Shown: positions 25,021 to 33,568 of the stretch, one piece after another
Layout: every line of letters begins with the position of its first letter
How positions within the stretch are numbered: position 1 is the first letter of the stretch
Assembly (NCBI GenBank): GCA_032906705.1
Contig: JAJTZC010000005.1
Span: 1 to 64,000 of the forward strand
From: DASPPF01 sp032906705
Lineage (GTDB): Archaea; Thermoproteota; Nitrososphaeria; Nitrososphaerales; Gagatemarchaeaceae
DNA: 64,000 bases
Direction: 5' to 3'
The notes under the pieces: model-generated
Database searches by the model: none
Told to the model about the DNA's origin: nothing
The model's input: only the letters and a program-made list of their open reading frames with translations
Program-made: the position numbers and the translations under genes

Positions 25021-25968
25021 TTGGGTCATCGCAAACACAGTGCACCTCGCAGAGGAAGTCTTGCGTACAGGCCGAGGGGACGCGCCAAAAGGCACGAGCC
25101 CAAGGTAAGGAACTGGCCCAAGCTAGCGAGCGACAAGCCGACACTTCTCGGGTTCCCGGCCTTCAAAGCAGGAACCATTCACGTCATTACTCTCGACGAC
25201 AGGGCAAAGACACCAAACTTCGGGAAACCGCTCTTCAATCCGTCGAGCGTGCTCTCGCTCCCCGAGGCTGAGGTGAAGGGGATTCGGCTCTATGGCAGGG
25301 AGAACGGCTCGGACGTCGCGCTCGGCGATGGCAAGGCTGTCCCGAACGATGTCCCGCCCGAGAAAGTTTCAAAGGTCGCGGCGCTCATCTCCGTCGTCCC
25401 TGCCGACGTTGGTCTTTCTCAGAAGACAGCGCTCACCTTCGAGGTGGGCGTGGGTGGCGCGGACGTGAAGGCGCAGATTGGTTACGTGGCAGGTCTGGTG
25501 GGAAAGAAGGTCAAGTTTGCCGAGGTCTTCAAGCCCGGGATGTATGTGGACGTATTGGGAATCACGAAAGGTAAGGGGTTTGAGGGGCCCGTTACCAGGT
25601 TCGGCGTAAAGAGGAAGCAGCACAAGTCGAGGAAGAGCGTCAGGGCGGTGGGAGTGATAGGTCCCTGGCACCCGGCTGCCGTGATGTACACCATCGCGAG
25701 GGCAGGCCAGATGGGTTTCCATCAGCGGACCGAGACTGGAAAGAGGATTCTCCTCACTGGCAACGGGAAGGAGAAGCCCATCACGCCCCCAGGAGGGTTT
25801 CTGCACTTCGGGGACGTGAACGGGGACTACGCTGTGCTCAGGGGCTCGGTGCCCGGCCCGGCCAGCAGGTTCGTGATGGTGAGGCTTCCTATGCGCGGCC
25901 GCCCCAGGAACCAGGCTCCGCCCCAGGTGATCGAAGTGAGCACTATGGCGAGGTCGCAGGTCAGATGA
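25021..25968 (+). CDS. rpl3: 50S ribosomal protein uL3
   Basis: 315 residues with the archaeal/eukaryotic L3 start MGHRKHSAPRRGSLAYRPRG (from a TTG), the loop KRKQHKSRKSVRAVGVIGPW, and HPAAVMYTIARAGQMGFHQRTE, which reaches towards the peptidyl transferase centre. The stop overlaps rpl4 (ATGA), so translation is coupled. Confidence 0.97.
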   Translation: MGHRKHSAPRRGSLAYRPRGRAKRHEPKVRNWPKLASDKPTLLGFPAFKAGTIHVITLDDRAKTPNFGKPLFNPSSVLSLPEAEVKGIRLYGRENGSDVALGDGKAVPNDVPPEKVSKVAALISVVPADVGLSQKTALTFEVGVGGADVKAQIGYVAGLVGKKVKFAEVFKPGMYVDVLGITKGKGFEGPVTRFGVKRKQHKSRKSVRAVGVIGPWHPAAVMYTIARAGQMGFHQRTETGKRILLTGNGKEKPITPPGGFLHFGDVNGDYAVLRGSVPGPASRFVMVRLPMRGRPRNQAPPQVIEVSTMARSQVR

Positions 25969-26771
25969 AAGTCGACGTGTTGGGAGTGGACGGGAAGCCT
26001 TCCGGCAAGGTCGACGTTCCAGAAGTCTTCTCGACTGAGCTCAGGCCGGACCTGGTCAGGAGGGCGTTCTGGCTGGTCGGCTCTCACGGGCGCCAGCCCC
26101 AGGGAAGGGACCCGATGGCTGGGGAGAGGACGACCGCCGAGACTCACAATCCTCCGACGGGGCAGGGGCAGTCCAGGATCCCTAGGGTGAAGGGGTCGAG
26201 GTACTCCAGGGCCGGGATGGCGGGCGGAGTTGCGAGCGTGGTGAAGGGGCGCCTTGCCCATCCGCCGAGGTCCGAGAAAGTCATCTACTTCAAGATCAAC
26301 AGGAAGGAGAGGCGCCTTGCTACCGAGTCGGCGATAGCCTACACAGCCAATCTCGATGCTGTCAAGGAAAGGGGGCACAGAGTCAAGAAGGCGACCCTCC
26401 CGCTCGCGGTTTCAGACGACATAGAGACACTGACGAAGACCGCGGAGCTGGTCGGCTTCCTGCAGAAGGCGCAGATGGCAGACGAGCTGAACAGACTTTA
26501 CAACGGCACCAAGAGGAACTCCGGCAAGGCAAGGCTCAGGGGGAGGGCTTACAGAGCGAGGGTCGGCCCACTCTTCGTGGTGACAAACGACAGAGGACTG
26601 GGAAAGGCATCTGGTTCGATCCCCGGTGTTGAAGTAGTCAGAGTGGAGAATCTGAGCATACTCGACTTGGCTCCGGGCGGGGTCCCTGGCAGGCTGACAC
26701 TTTGGACGGAGTCGGCTCTAAGTACTCTGTCGACGCACGAACAGGAGGTCAGTGTCGCGGTTGCGACTTGA
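25965..26771 (+). CDS. rpl4: 50S ribosomal protein uL4
   Basis: 268 residues of the archaeal L4e type. It has the exit-tunnel loop with GERTTAETHNPPTGQGQSR and SRYSRAGMAGGVASVVKGRL, then AHPPRSEKVIYFKINRKERR. The C-terminal globular end includes RVENLSILDLAPGG. It overlaps both rpl3 and rpl23, as usual in the S10-type operon. Confidence 0.96.
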   Translation: MKVDVLGVDGKPSGKVDVPEVFSTELRPDLVRRAFWLVGSHGRQPQGRDPMAGERTTAETHNPPTGQGQSRIPRVKGSRYSRAGMAGGVASVVKGRLAHPPRSEKVIYFKINRKERRLATESAIAYTANLDAVKERGHRVKKATLPLAVSDDIETLTKTAELVGFLQKAQMADELNRLYNGTKRNSGKARLRGRAYRARVGPLFVVTNDRGLGKASGSIPGVEVVRVENLSILDLAPGGVPGRLTLWTESALSTLSTHEQEVSVAVAT

Positions 26772-27027
26772 AGACGCGCAGAAGATTCTGAAAAGACCGT
26801 ACGTCACAGAGAGGACGTTCGAACAGATCGAGAAAGAGAACAAGCTGTGCTTCCTCGTGGACGACAGGGTCACCAAGCCCCAGATCGCGAGCGCAGTGGA
26901 GGCACTCTACGAGGTCAAGGTGAGGGCAGTGAACACTGCCAGGACCATCAAGGGAAAGAAAGCTTTTGTGAGGCTCGCAGAAGCGAAGGCCGCAGCAGAG
27001 CTGGCAAGCAAGTTGGGGTTGGTCTGA
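26752..27027 (+). CDS. rpl23: 50S ribosomal protein uL23
   Basis: 91 residues: LKRPYVTERTFEQIEKENKL, FLVDDRVTKPQIASAVEALY and VKVRAVNTARTIKGKKAFVR, the conserved rRNA-binding and tunnel-exit face where SRP docks. GTG start, overlapping the end of rpl4 by 20 bases. Confidence 0.95.
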   Translation: MSRLRLEDAQKILKRPYVTERTFEQIEKENKLCFLVDDRVTKPQIASAVEALYEVKVRAVNTARTIKGKKAFVRLAEAKAAAELASKLGLV

Positions 27028-27030
27028 TAG

Positions 27031-27780
27031 TTGGGTAAGCGCATTCTTCAGCGAAGACGAGGCAAGGGAGGCATACAGTTCAGGAGCCGGACGAGGGGGA
27101 AGATAGCTCCCTCGAGGTATCCGCAGATCGCGTTTGGGGGGCGGGGCAAGGTTTCGGTGACGGGAATCTTCGACGAGAGGGGGAGGAGCGCCCCGCTTCA
27201 GCAGCTTCGCTATGGGGATGGCCGGTTCACCTACGTCCCCGCCGTCGCAGGACTCACGGTCGGAAGCGAGCTCTCAATGGGAACGGGAGCGAACGCAGTG
27301 AACGGGAACATGCTTCCGCTGTCGGGGATCCCTGAGGGAACGAGGGTCTGCAACATAGAGCTGAGGCCGGGCGACGGCGGCAAGCTGGTGCGGTCATCAG
27401 GGCTGTCCGCGGTACTCTTCTCCAAGGCAGGGGGGAAGGCAATACTGAAGCTCCCGTCGGGCAAGAACATACTGGTGGACGAGAGGTGCATGGCCACTGT
27501 GGGCGAGATAGCGGGCGGAGGCAGGAAGGAGAAGCCCTTCCTGAGGGCGGGCGCGAGGCATCATGCGATGAGAGCATCAGGGAAGGTATATCCGAGGATG
27601 AGAGGGATCGCCATGGCCGTGGTCTACCACCCGTTCGGAGGGGGAAGGCACCAGCACCCTGGCAAATCGACTAGCACTTCGAGGAATGCGCCTCCAGGAA
27701 GGAAGGTCGGCTTGATTGCCCCGAGGATGACGGGAAGAGGCAGGCGGTCGAGAACCAGCGTCGAGGTGGCGAACAAGTAG
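27031..27780 (+). CDS. rpl2: 50S ribosomal protein uL2
   Basis: 249 residues. It begins MGKRILQRRRGKGGIQFRSR, has the RNA-binding core RAGARHHAMRASGKVYPRMRG, and the peptidyl-transferase loop MAVVYHPFGGGRHQHPGKS with its conserved histidine. TTG start three bases after rpl23. Its stop is followed directly by the rps19 start. Confidence 0.96.
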   Translation: MGKRILQRRRGKGGIQFRSRTRGKIAPSRYPQIAFGGRGKVSVTGIFDERGRSAPLQQLRYGDGRFTYVPAVAGLTVGSELSMGTGANAVNGNMLPLSGIPEGTRVCNIELRPGDGGKLVRSSGLSAVLFSKAGGKAILKLPSGKNILVDERCMATVGEIAGGGRKEKPFLRAGARHHAMRASGKVYPRMRGIAMAVVYHPFGGGRHQHPGKSTSTSRNAPPGRKVGLIAPRMTGRGRRSRTSVEVANK

Positions 27781-28176
27781 TTGCCGAAGGAGTTCAGGTA
27801 CAGGGGGCACAGCCTCGAGCAGCTGCAGTCGATGCCGACCGAGACGATGCTGCAGCTACTTCCCGCGAGGGCCAGGCGTTCGCTGAACAGGAGCATGTCG
27901 GAAGAGAAGATGAAGCTACTGAAGGACGTCAGGGCGATAAAGGAGGGGAAGTACCAGGGGCAGATCAAGACGCATGCCCGCGACATGTTGGTGCTGCCTT
28001 CGATGGTCGGGCTGACGATTGGCGTGCACAACGGGAAGGAGTTCGTCCCGCTGGAAGTCAAGCCTGAGATGATAGGCAGGTACCTCGGCGAGTTCGTGAT
28101 AACGAACAAGAAGGTTGTCCACGGGACGCCTGGCATTGGTGCAAGCAGGTCAAGCCTCTACGTTCCGCTAAAGTGA
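27781..28176 (+). CDS. rps19: 30S ribosomal protein uS19
   Basis: 131 residues, archaeal type: KEFRYRGHSLEQLQSMPTE, IKTHARDMLVLPSMVGLTIG and YLGEFVITNKKVVHGTPGIG. The TTG start abuts the rpl2 stop with no spacer. In most archaea rpl22 and rps3 follow; here a membrane-protein gene follows after one base, so the operon is interrupted. Confidence 0.96.
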   Translation: MPKEFRYRGHSLEQLQSMPTETMLQLLPARARRSLNRSMSEEKMKLLKDVRAIKEGKYQGQIKTHARDMLVLPSMVGLTIGVHNGKEFVPLEVKPEMIGRYLGEFVITNKKVVHGTPGIGASRSSLYVPLK

Positions 28177-28177
28177 C

Positions 28178-28582
28178 TTGATCGAGTTCCTCTCGTTTCT
28201 GCGCACTTTCGTTTTCGCCGTCATCTTTGGAGGAATGGAATACAGGTACGTGAACAGGCGGGAGGGCAAATGGACGTACGAGGTGGACGGGTTCTACGAG
28301 AAGCCTGCCTTCTGGCTGATCTCGCCGTACCAGGCCTACTTCCTTCTGCCTGCCTTCGTCGTCGTTGCCTTCGCGCCGTCGGTCAGCGCTTGGGCGGCCA
28401 ACACTTTCCTCGTGGCCACGCTGGAGGATGTCGCTTATTTCCTGTGGAGGGGCGAGTGGGTGAAGAGCGGCGAGTGGACGACGCTACTTTTCGGCAGCGT
28501 TACCGTGGCCGACAGGGTCGTGCCCCTTTGGTGGCCTCTCGCCATCGCGCTCAGCGTCGCATGCTATCTGATGCCACTCTAA
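28178..28582 (+). CDS. Integral membrane protein of unknown function
   Basis: 134 residues, three or four hydrophobic helices: LSFLRTFVFAVIFGGMEYRY, the segment around YFLLPAFVVVAFAPSVS, and a C-terminal PLWWPLAIALSVACYLMPL. A charged loop EYRYVNRREGKWTYEVDGFY follows the first helix. No family recognised. It starts one base after rps19, in the same direction, and so is likely read from the ribosomal promoter. It ends just before the convergent P5C dehydrogenase. Confidence 0.65.
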   Translation: MIEFLSFLRTFVFAVIFGGMEYRYVNRREGKWTYEVDGFYEKPAFWLISPYQAYFLLPAFVVVAFAPSVSAWAANTFLVATLEDVAYFLWRGEWVKSGEWTTLLFGSVTVADRVVPLWWPLAIALSVACYLMPL

Positions 28583-30163
28583 TCATCTGACTTCGGTCTG
28601 CGACTGGTCGCGTAGGAAGTTCAGCAGGTAATGCGGCCCGCCCACTCCCCTTCCTGTGGCGCCGCTCGCGTTCCAGCCCGTGAAGCTCTGTGCGCCGGGC
28701 CAGGCGCCAGTGGTCGAGCCGCCGCTTCTGTTTGCGTAGGTCACGCCGAACTGGATCCCGTCGAAGAATTTCTTGACCTCGCGGGCGTCCCTTGAGAAGA
28801 TGCCCGCGGTCAGGCCGTACTCGGTCCGGTTCGCCTTCGCTATCGCCTCGCCCAGCCCCTCGAACACGTCCACGACCAGCAGGGGCACGAAGAGCTCGTC
28901 GATGAAGAGCCTGTGCTCACTGGGCAACCCTGTTATCACCGTGGGGAAGACGTAGTAGCCCTTCGCCCCTGGCCCGGCCCGAATCGGTATCCCGCCGGTC
29001 ACGACTGTACCGCCCGAGTCGGTCGCCTCTTTGACGGCTGCCTCGAACCTCTTCACCGCGTCCTCGTTGATCACTGGGCCCATGAAGACGCCTTTCTCCC
29101 TCGGGTCGCCGACCATCAGTTTCTCAATCCTCTCGGTGAGCGCGGTCAGGAACTTCTCCTTGACCTTGTTTTGGACGTAGACCCTGGATGTGGCGCTGCA
29201 CTTCTGGCCCCCGTAGCCGTAGGCAGCCCGTACCGTCCCTTCGACCGCCTTGGATATGTCTGCGCGTGCTGTGACTATCGTCGGGTTCTTGCTTCCCATC
29301 TCCAGGAGCATGGGCTTGGGATAGGGCTGCTTGGAGAGGAAACCCCTGTACAGTCGCATGCCCACGTCTTTGGATCCTGTGAACGCGATTCCGGCCACGT
29401 CCGGGTTCGAGACGAACTCCTCCTCGAAGTTTGCCCCCGGGCCAGTGACGAAGTTGACCGCTCCCGGCGGTACGCCCGCGTCGCTATAGACCTTGTAGAG
29501 CATGAGCCCAGTGAGCGGGGCCTCGCTTGTCGGTTTGAGGACCACGGAGTTGCCCGTGATGAGCGCGCCGAGGGCCATGCCGCCGCCGAGCATGAAGGGG
29601 AAGTTGAAGGGAGAGATGACCGGCCACACCCCCAGGGGTTTGCAGGCGAGCCTCGAGTGCTCCCCGGGCCCGCCCTGGCCCATCTTCGACTGGTAGCCGT
29701 CCTCTTCCCGCATGATCTTGGTGTAGTACTTGATGGCGTCCACCGCCTCCCAGCATTCGGCGAGTGCCTCGAGCCTGTTCTTGCCCACCTCGTACGTGAT
29801 GGCTACCGCAATCTCGAACTTGCGCTCGTCTATCAGCCTGGCTGCCCGTTCAAGGACCCGGACTCGGTCGCGCCACGGCGTGCCGCTCCACTTTGCGAAG
29901 CCCTCCTTGGCCGCACCGACCGCTTCGTGAGCGTGAGCCCGCGTCCCGAGCTGGAAGAGGCCCACCACGATGGAGGTGTCGATGGGGCTCCTGTGCTCGA
30001 ACTCACCGGCGTCGGACATGACCTCGGCTCCGCCGATGTACATCGGGTAATGGCTCCCCAGGCGTCCCTGAAACCTCTGCAACGCGGCCTCGTACTTCGG
30101 GTGGATGCTCTCGTCAGCGGAAAGGGTGACGTATGTAATCTTGCGGGGAGATTTCTTCGCCAT
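28583..30163 (-). CDS. 1-Pyrroline-5-carboxylate dehydrogenase (aldehyde dehydrogenase superfamily)
   Basis: 526 residues. It oxidises glutamate semialdehyde (P5C) to glutamate with NAD+. It has the GNSVVLKPTSEAPL cofactor segment, catalytic Glu in MLLEMGSKNPTIV, nucleophile Cys in YGYGGQKCSATSRVYV, and the C-terminal RSGGSTTGAWPGAQSFTGWN plus ASGATGRGVGGPHYLLNF. That C-terminus is diagnostic of P5CDH rather than general aldehyde dehydrogenases. No proline dehydrogenase is in the window. A TTAATTA box at about 30188 (reverse strand) gives a leaderless ATG. Confidence 0.88.
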   Translation of the reverse strand: MAKKSPRKITYVTLSADESIHPKYEAALQRFQGRLGSHYPMYIGGAEVMSDAGEFEHRSPIDTSIVVGLFQLGTRAHAHEAVGAAKEGFAKWSGTPWRDRVRVLERAARLIDERKFEIAVAITYEVGKNRLEALAECWEAVDAIKYYTKIMREEDGYQSKMGQGGPGEHSRLACKPLGVWPVISPFNFPFMLGGGMALGALITGNSVVLKPTSEAPLTGLMLYKVYSDAGVPPGAVNFVTGPGANFEEEFVSNPDVAGIAFTGSKDVGMRLYRGFLSKQPYPKPMLLEMGSKNPTIVTARADISKAVEGTVRAAYGYGGQKCSATSRVYVQNKVKEKFLTALTERIEKLMVGDPREKGVFMGPVINEDAVKRFEAAVKEATDSGGTVVTGGIPIRAGPGAKGYYVFPTVITGLPSEHRLFIDELFVPLLVVDVFEGLGEAIAKANRTEYGLTAGIFSRDAREVKKFFDGIQFGVTYANRSGGSTTGAWPGAQSFTGWNASGATGRGVGGPHYLLNFLRDQSQTEVR

Positions 30164-30190
30164 CGAATCGCGCGAGTCGGTCTTCGCTAA

Positions 30191-30838
30191 TTAACGTTTG
30201 CCGGGCGAGGGCCACGCGAGCTCTCGCCTGAAGTCTTGGCCTGCAGCCGAGGAGTACTCCTCCGCCACTGCTGCCTTCACGAGGCCCATGTCGAGCGGCC
30301 GTCCAAGGATTTGCTGCATCGACGTCATGGTTGACGGGTCGAGCCCGCAAGGCCTGATCAATTCGAAATACGACATGTCGGTGTTCACGTTCAGCGCGAA
30401 GCCGTGGTAGGTGACCCAGTCGGTGACCGCGACTCCGATGGACGCGAGCTTGCGTCCCTGGACCCATACACCTGGATGCCCTTCTCTCCGTTCCCCGACG
30501 ACGCCGAACCTGAGGGCCGAGGCGATGAGCGCGGCTTCAATGGTCCTGACGTGCTTCCAGACGTCATGGTCGAGCAACTTCACAATCGGGTACCCAACGA
30601 GCTGTCCTGGTCCGTGATACGTCGCGTCCCCTCCCCTCTCCACCGTGAAGACCGGGACCATCTGAGGCCTGAGGTTCCCCGCGCTCGTCTTGCGTCCAAG
30701 GGTGATGACGTGCTCGTGCTCTAAGAGCAGGAGAGTGTCCGGGATGCCGTCGTGCGCTCTCTTGGCTGCCAGCTCCTTCTGTAGCTCCCAGGCTTCGCCG
30801 TACTTCATTGTGCCGAGGTCGAGCAACACGCCGGTCAT
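30191..30838 (-). CDS. lipB: Octanoyl-ACP:protein N-octanoyltransferase
   Basis: 215 residues of the LipB family: LLLEHEHVITLGRKTSAGNL, RGGDATYHGPGQLVGYPIVK, the catalytic Lys in GRKLASIGVAV, and the catalytic Cys in ELIRPCGLDPSTMTS. It loads octanoate onto the E2 lipoyl domain for LipA to sulfurate. The start overlaps the lpd stop by 4 bases, so the two genes are coupled. With lipA in the same cluster this is a complete LipB-LipA route. Confidence 0.94.
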   Translation of the reverse strand: MTGVLLDLGTMKYGEAWELQKELAAKRAHDGIPDTLLLLEHEHVITLGRKTSAGNLRPQMVPVFTVERGGDATYHGPGQLVGYPIVKLLDHDVWKHVRTIEAALIASALRFGVVGERREGHPGVWVQGRKLASIGVAVTDWVTYHGFALNVNTDMSYFELIRPCGLDPSTMTSMQQILGRPLDMGLVKAAVAEEYSSAAGQDFRRELAWPSPGKR

Positions 30839-32232
30839 GATTTCAGCTGGTGAATCGGTCTGCCCGCGGCTGACTCCGCCGCCTCCATGATTGCCTCCGG
30901 AAGCGTTGGATGCGGGTGTATAGTCAGAGCGATGTCTTCGACCGTTGCTCCCATCTCCATCGCGAGGGCGACCTCGCTGATGAGGTTCGATGCGTCGGGC
31001 CCGACAATCTGGACTCCGAGGACGAGCCCGTCGCTCGCCCTCGACACGATCTTTACGAATCCCTGCGTCTCTCCCGTGGAGAGTGCTCTTCCCAGACCGG
31101 CGAACTGGAATCGCGTCTTCTTCACACTGTGGCCCGCCGCGACCGCCCTCTCCTCAGTGAGCCCGGCGCTCGCCACCTCGGGGTCGCAGAATACGGCGTC
31201 CGGAATCACGGTCCAGTCAGCGGCGCTGGGCATGCCCGCCGCACATTCAGCTGCGACGATCCCCTCTTTGGACGCCTTGTGCGCGAGGAGTGGAGGTCCG
31301 CGGACGTCGCCGATTGAGAAGATACCCTCCACGCTTGTCATCATCCTCTTGTCTGTCTTGATGAAGCCCTTTTCGTCGGTTGCAATGCCCAGGCGTTCCA
31401 GGTTCAATCCTGCGGTCCTCGGCTTCCTGCCCACGCTCACTAGCACCTTGTCGGCCTCGATGGAGAGCCTTCCTTCAGGTGTCTCGACCTCCAGCTTTGC
31501 CCTGGCCTCGGCGACACTTGAAGAGAGGACCTTCGACTTCAGAAGGACCTTTGCGCCTCTTGATTCGAGGCTCCTCTGCACCACCCTGACCACCTCTGCG
31601 TCACTGCCGGGCATCAGTTGGTCCATCAGTTCGACGACGGTCACCGCGCTTCCTAGCTTCTGGTACATCGATGCGAATTCGAGTCCGATTGCACCTCCTC
31701 CCACCACCACTAGCCGTCTCGGGGCCGCCATCAGGTTGAGCCCCTCCTTCGACCCGATGACAACATCGCCGTCGAGGAAGAGGCCAGGGAGGTGTATCGG
31801 CGCTGTGCCCGTCGCAATCACTATGTTCTTGGTCGATATCTCCTCCGACCCTGACTTGGTCCGTACGACGACCTTGTTCCTGTCAACGATTTCTGCTTCC
31901 CCTTGTACGATTGCTACGTCGTTGCCCTTCAGGAGCAACTCCACGCCCGAGACAAGCCTGGCTACGACCTCAGACTTCCACTTCTGCATCTGGGCGAAAT
32001 CCACGGAGACCCCCGATGCCCTCAGCCCGAACTTCTCAGCGTTCTTCACCTTCTCAAACAGGTTTGATACAGTGATCAGAGACTTCGACGGGATGCAGCC
32101 GTAGTTGAGGCACTCGCCTCCGAGTCGGTCCATCTCCACCAGGACCGTCCTCAGGCCGAGCTGGGCGGCCCTTATCGCGCAGACGTAGCCGCCGGGGCCT
32201 CCTCCGATGACTGTGATGTCTGCGTCTTGCAT
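30835..32232 (-). CDS. lpd: Dihydrolipoamide dehydrogenase (E3)
   Basis: 465 residues. FAD site VIGGGPGGYVCAIRAAQLGL; redox-active disulfide in GGECLNYGCIPSKSLI; NAD site VVGGGAIGLEFASMYQKLGS; second FAD motif IGDVRGPPLLAHKA; C-terminal active-site His-Glu in TIHPHPTLPEAIMEA. It reoxidises the E2 lipoyl arm. Operonic with lipB, downstream of E2 and E1. Confidence 0.95.
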   Translation of the reverse strand: MQDADITVIGGGPGGYVCAIRAAQLGLRTVLVEMDRLGGECLNYGCIPSKSLITVSNLFEKVKNAEKFGLRASGVSVDFAQMQKWKSEVVARLVSGVELLLKGNDVAIVQGEAEIVDRNKVVVRTKSGSEEISTKNIVIATGTAPIHLPGLFLDGDVVIGSKEGLNLMAAPRRLVVVGGGAIGLEFASMYQKLGSAVTVVELMDQLMPGSDAEVVRVVQRSLESRGAKVLLKSKVLSSSVAEARAKLEVETPEGRLSIEADKVLVSVGRKPRTAGLNLERLGIATDEKGFIKTDKRMMTSVEGIFSIGDVRGPPLLAHKASKEGIVAAECAAGMPSAADWTVIPDAVFCDPEVASAGLTEERAVAAGHSVKKTRFQFAGLGRALSTGETQGFVKIVSRASDGLVLGVQIVGPDASNLISEVALAMEMGATVEDIALTIHPHPTLPEAIMEAAESAAGRPIHQLKS

Positions 32233-32289
32233 TTGGGTTCTGGGTTTTCCGAAGCCGAAGCTGGCTTAAACCTTGCTGGGCGTGAGCGT

Positions 32290-33519
32290 CTACTTTGGCA
32301 GGGACTGCAGTTTCCTCTGGTCCTGCATCGTCTCGATGACTCTGCTTGTGAACCTCGCCGCGTAGGCCCCGTCGAGGACCCTGTGGTCGAAGGTCAGCGA
32401 AAGGTACATGGTGTCCCTGACCTCAATCTTGCCGTCCCGGACGACCGCTCGCTTTGCGATCTTGTGGACTCCCATGATTGCCACCTCTGGGAGGTTGATC
32501 AATGGGGTTGCGAAGAGGCCGCCAATCGCTCCGACGTTCGTTATCGTGAAGGTCGAGCCCCTGACCTCTTCAAGTGAAAGCTGCCCCCTGCGCGCTTTGT
32601 CCGCGAGCCTCTCGATATCGCCCGCGAGAGTGAAGACGTCCTTCGAATCGACCCCCTTCACCACGGGGACTACCAACCCCTGTTCGGTGTCCGTGGCGAC
32701 TCCTATGTTGTAGTACTTCTTCAGGACTATGTTGCCGCTCGGCTCGTCCAGGCTCGAGTTGACGTACGGAAAATCCTTCAGTGCGGAGGTAATCACCTTC
32801 ATGATGAATGGGAGGTACGTGAGCTTGACTCCCTTCTTTTCGGCCTCGGCCTTGAGGCTCTCCCTGAGACGGACGACTTCCGTCATGTCGACCTCGTCCA
32901 CGTGCGTCACCTGGGCGGCAGTCTGCTGCGACTTCAGCATTCTTTCAGCGATTGTCCTCCTTATCCCTCGGAGAGGGACCAGCTCCTCATTCGCAGCGGC
33001 TCTCTGGGACACTTGCGTCTGCATCGCGCCTCCCGCTGCGGGAAGTGGCCGCCCCTGGCTCGCCGCTCTCCTTACGTCGTCGTCCGTAATCCTACCACCA
33101 GGGCCAGTGCCGCTGACAGAACCCAGTTCGACCCCCATCTCCCTGGCCAGCCGCCTTGTCGCCGGTGCGGCGAGGATCCCGATGGCAGGGTCGGCCGCTG
33201 GCATCGGAGATGCCGTGGGAGTTGCCTGGCGGGTGGGCGTCGAGGGAGAGGGCGGCCCTTGTGCGGCGGGCGCGGTCCAGCCCTCCTCTGAGATGTCGAC
33301 TATGGTCTGACCTACTTTGGCAACCTCGCCCTCCCTGACAAATATCTTGGAGATCGTGCCGCTGCGGGGAACGGGAATCTGTACGTTCACCTTGTCCGTC
33401 ATCACCTCGACGAGCGGTTGGTCCTCCTTCACCTTGTCTCCCTCCCTGACCATCCACTTCAGAATCTCTCCCTCGGCGATTCCCTCGCCAATATCTGGCA
33501 TCCTGAACGAGTAGACCAT
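32290..33519 (-). CDS. 2-Oxoacid dehydrogenase E2 (dihydrolipoamide acyltransferase)
   Basis: 409 residues in the standard order. A lipoyl domain covers about 1-80, with the lipoylated Lys in VEVMTDKVNVQIPVPRSG. A Pro/Ala linker comes next. The peripheral subunit-binding domain spans about 112-148 (ILAAPATRRLAREMGVELGS). The catalytic domain runs to the end, with the acyltransferase His-Asp in LSLTFDHRVLDGAYAARF. The acyl specificity (pyruvate or branched-chain) cannot be settled from sequence. It sits between lpd and the fused E1. Confidence 0.93.
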   Translation of the reverse strand: MVYSFRMPDIGEGIAEGEILKWMVREGDKVKEDQPLVEVMTDKVNVQIPVPRSGTISKIFVREGEVAKVGQTIVDISEEGWTAPAAQGPPSPSTPTRQATPTASPMPAADPAIGILAAPATRRLAREMGVELGSVSGTGPGGRITDDDVRRAASQGRPLPAAGGAMQTQVSQRAAANEELVPLRGIRRTIAERMLKSQQTAAQVTHVDEVDMTEVVRLRESLKAEAEKKGVKLTYLPFIMKVITSALKDFPYVNSSLDEPSGNIVLKKYYNIGVATDTEQGLVVPVVKGVDSKDVFTLAGDIERLADKARRGQLSLEEVRGSTFTITNVGAIGGLFATPLINLPEVAIMGVHKIAKRAVVRDGKIEVRDTMYLSLTFDHRVLDGAYAARFTSRVIETMQDQRKLQSLPK

Positions 33520-33568
33520 GGGAACTGGACTGCGCGGCCACCGTATGCTATTAGTATTTCTCGAGGGG

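Noticed and set aside
28913..30190. 425-codon plus-strand frame antisense to the P5C dehydrogenase gene
   Set aside because: It is the mirror of a strongly conserved dehydrogenase. The composition (His/Arg/Val/Leu-rich without motifs) is typical of antisense shadow in GC-rich DNA.
30887..32104. 405-codon plus-strand frame antisense to lpd
   Set aside because: Ser/Pro/Thr-rich shadow of a clear dihydrolipoamide dehydrogenase.
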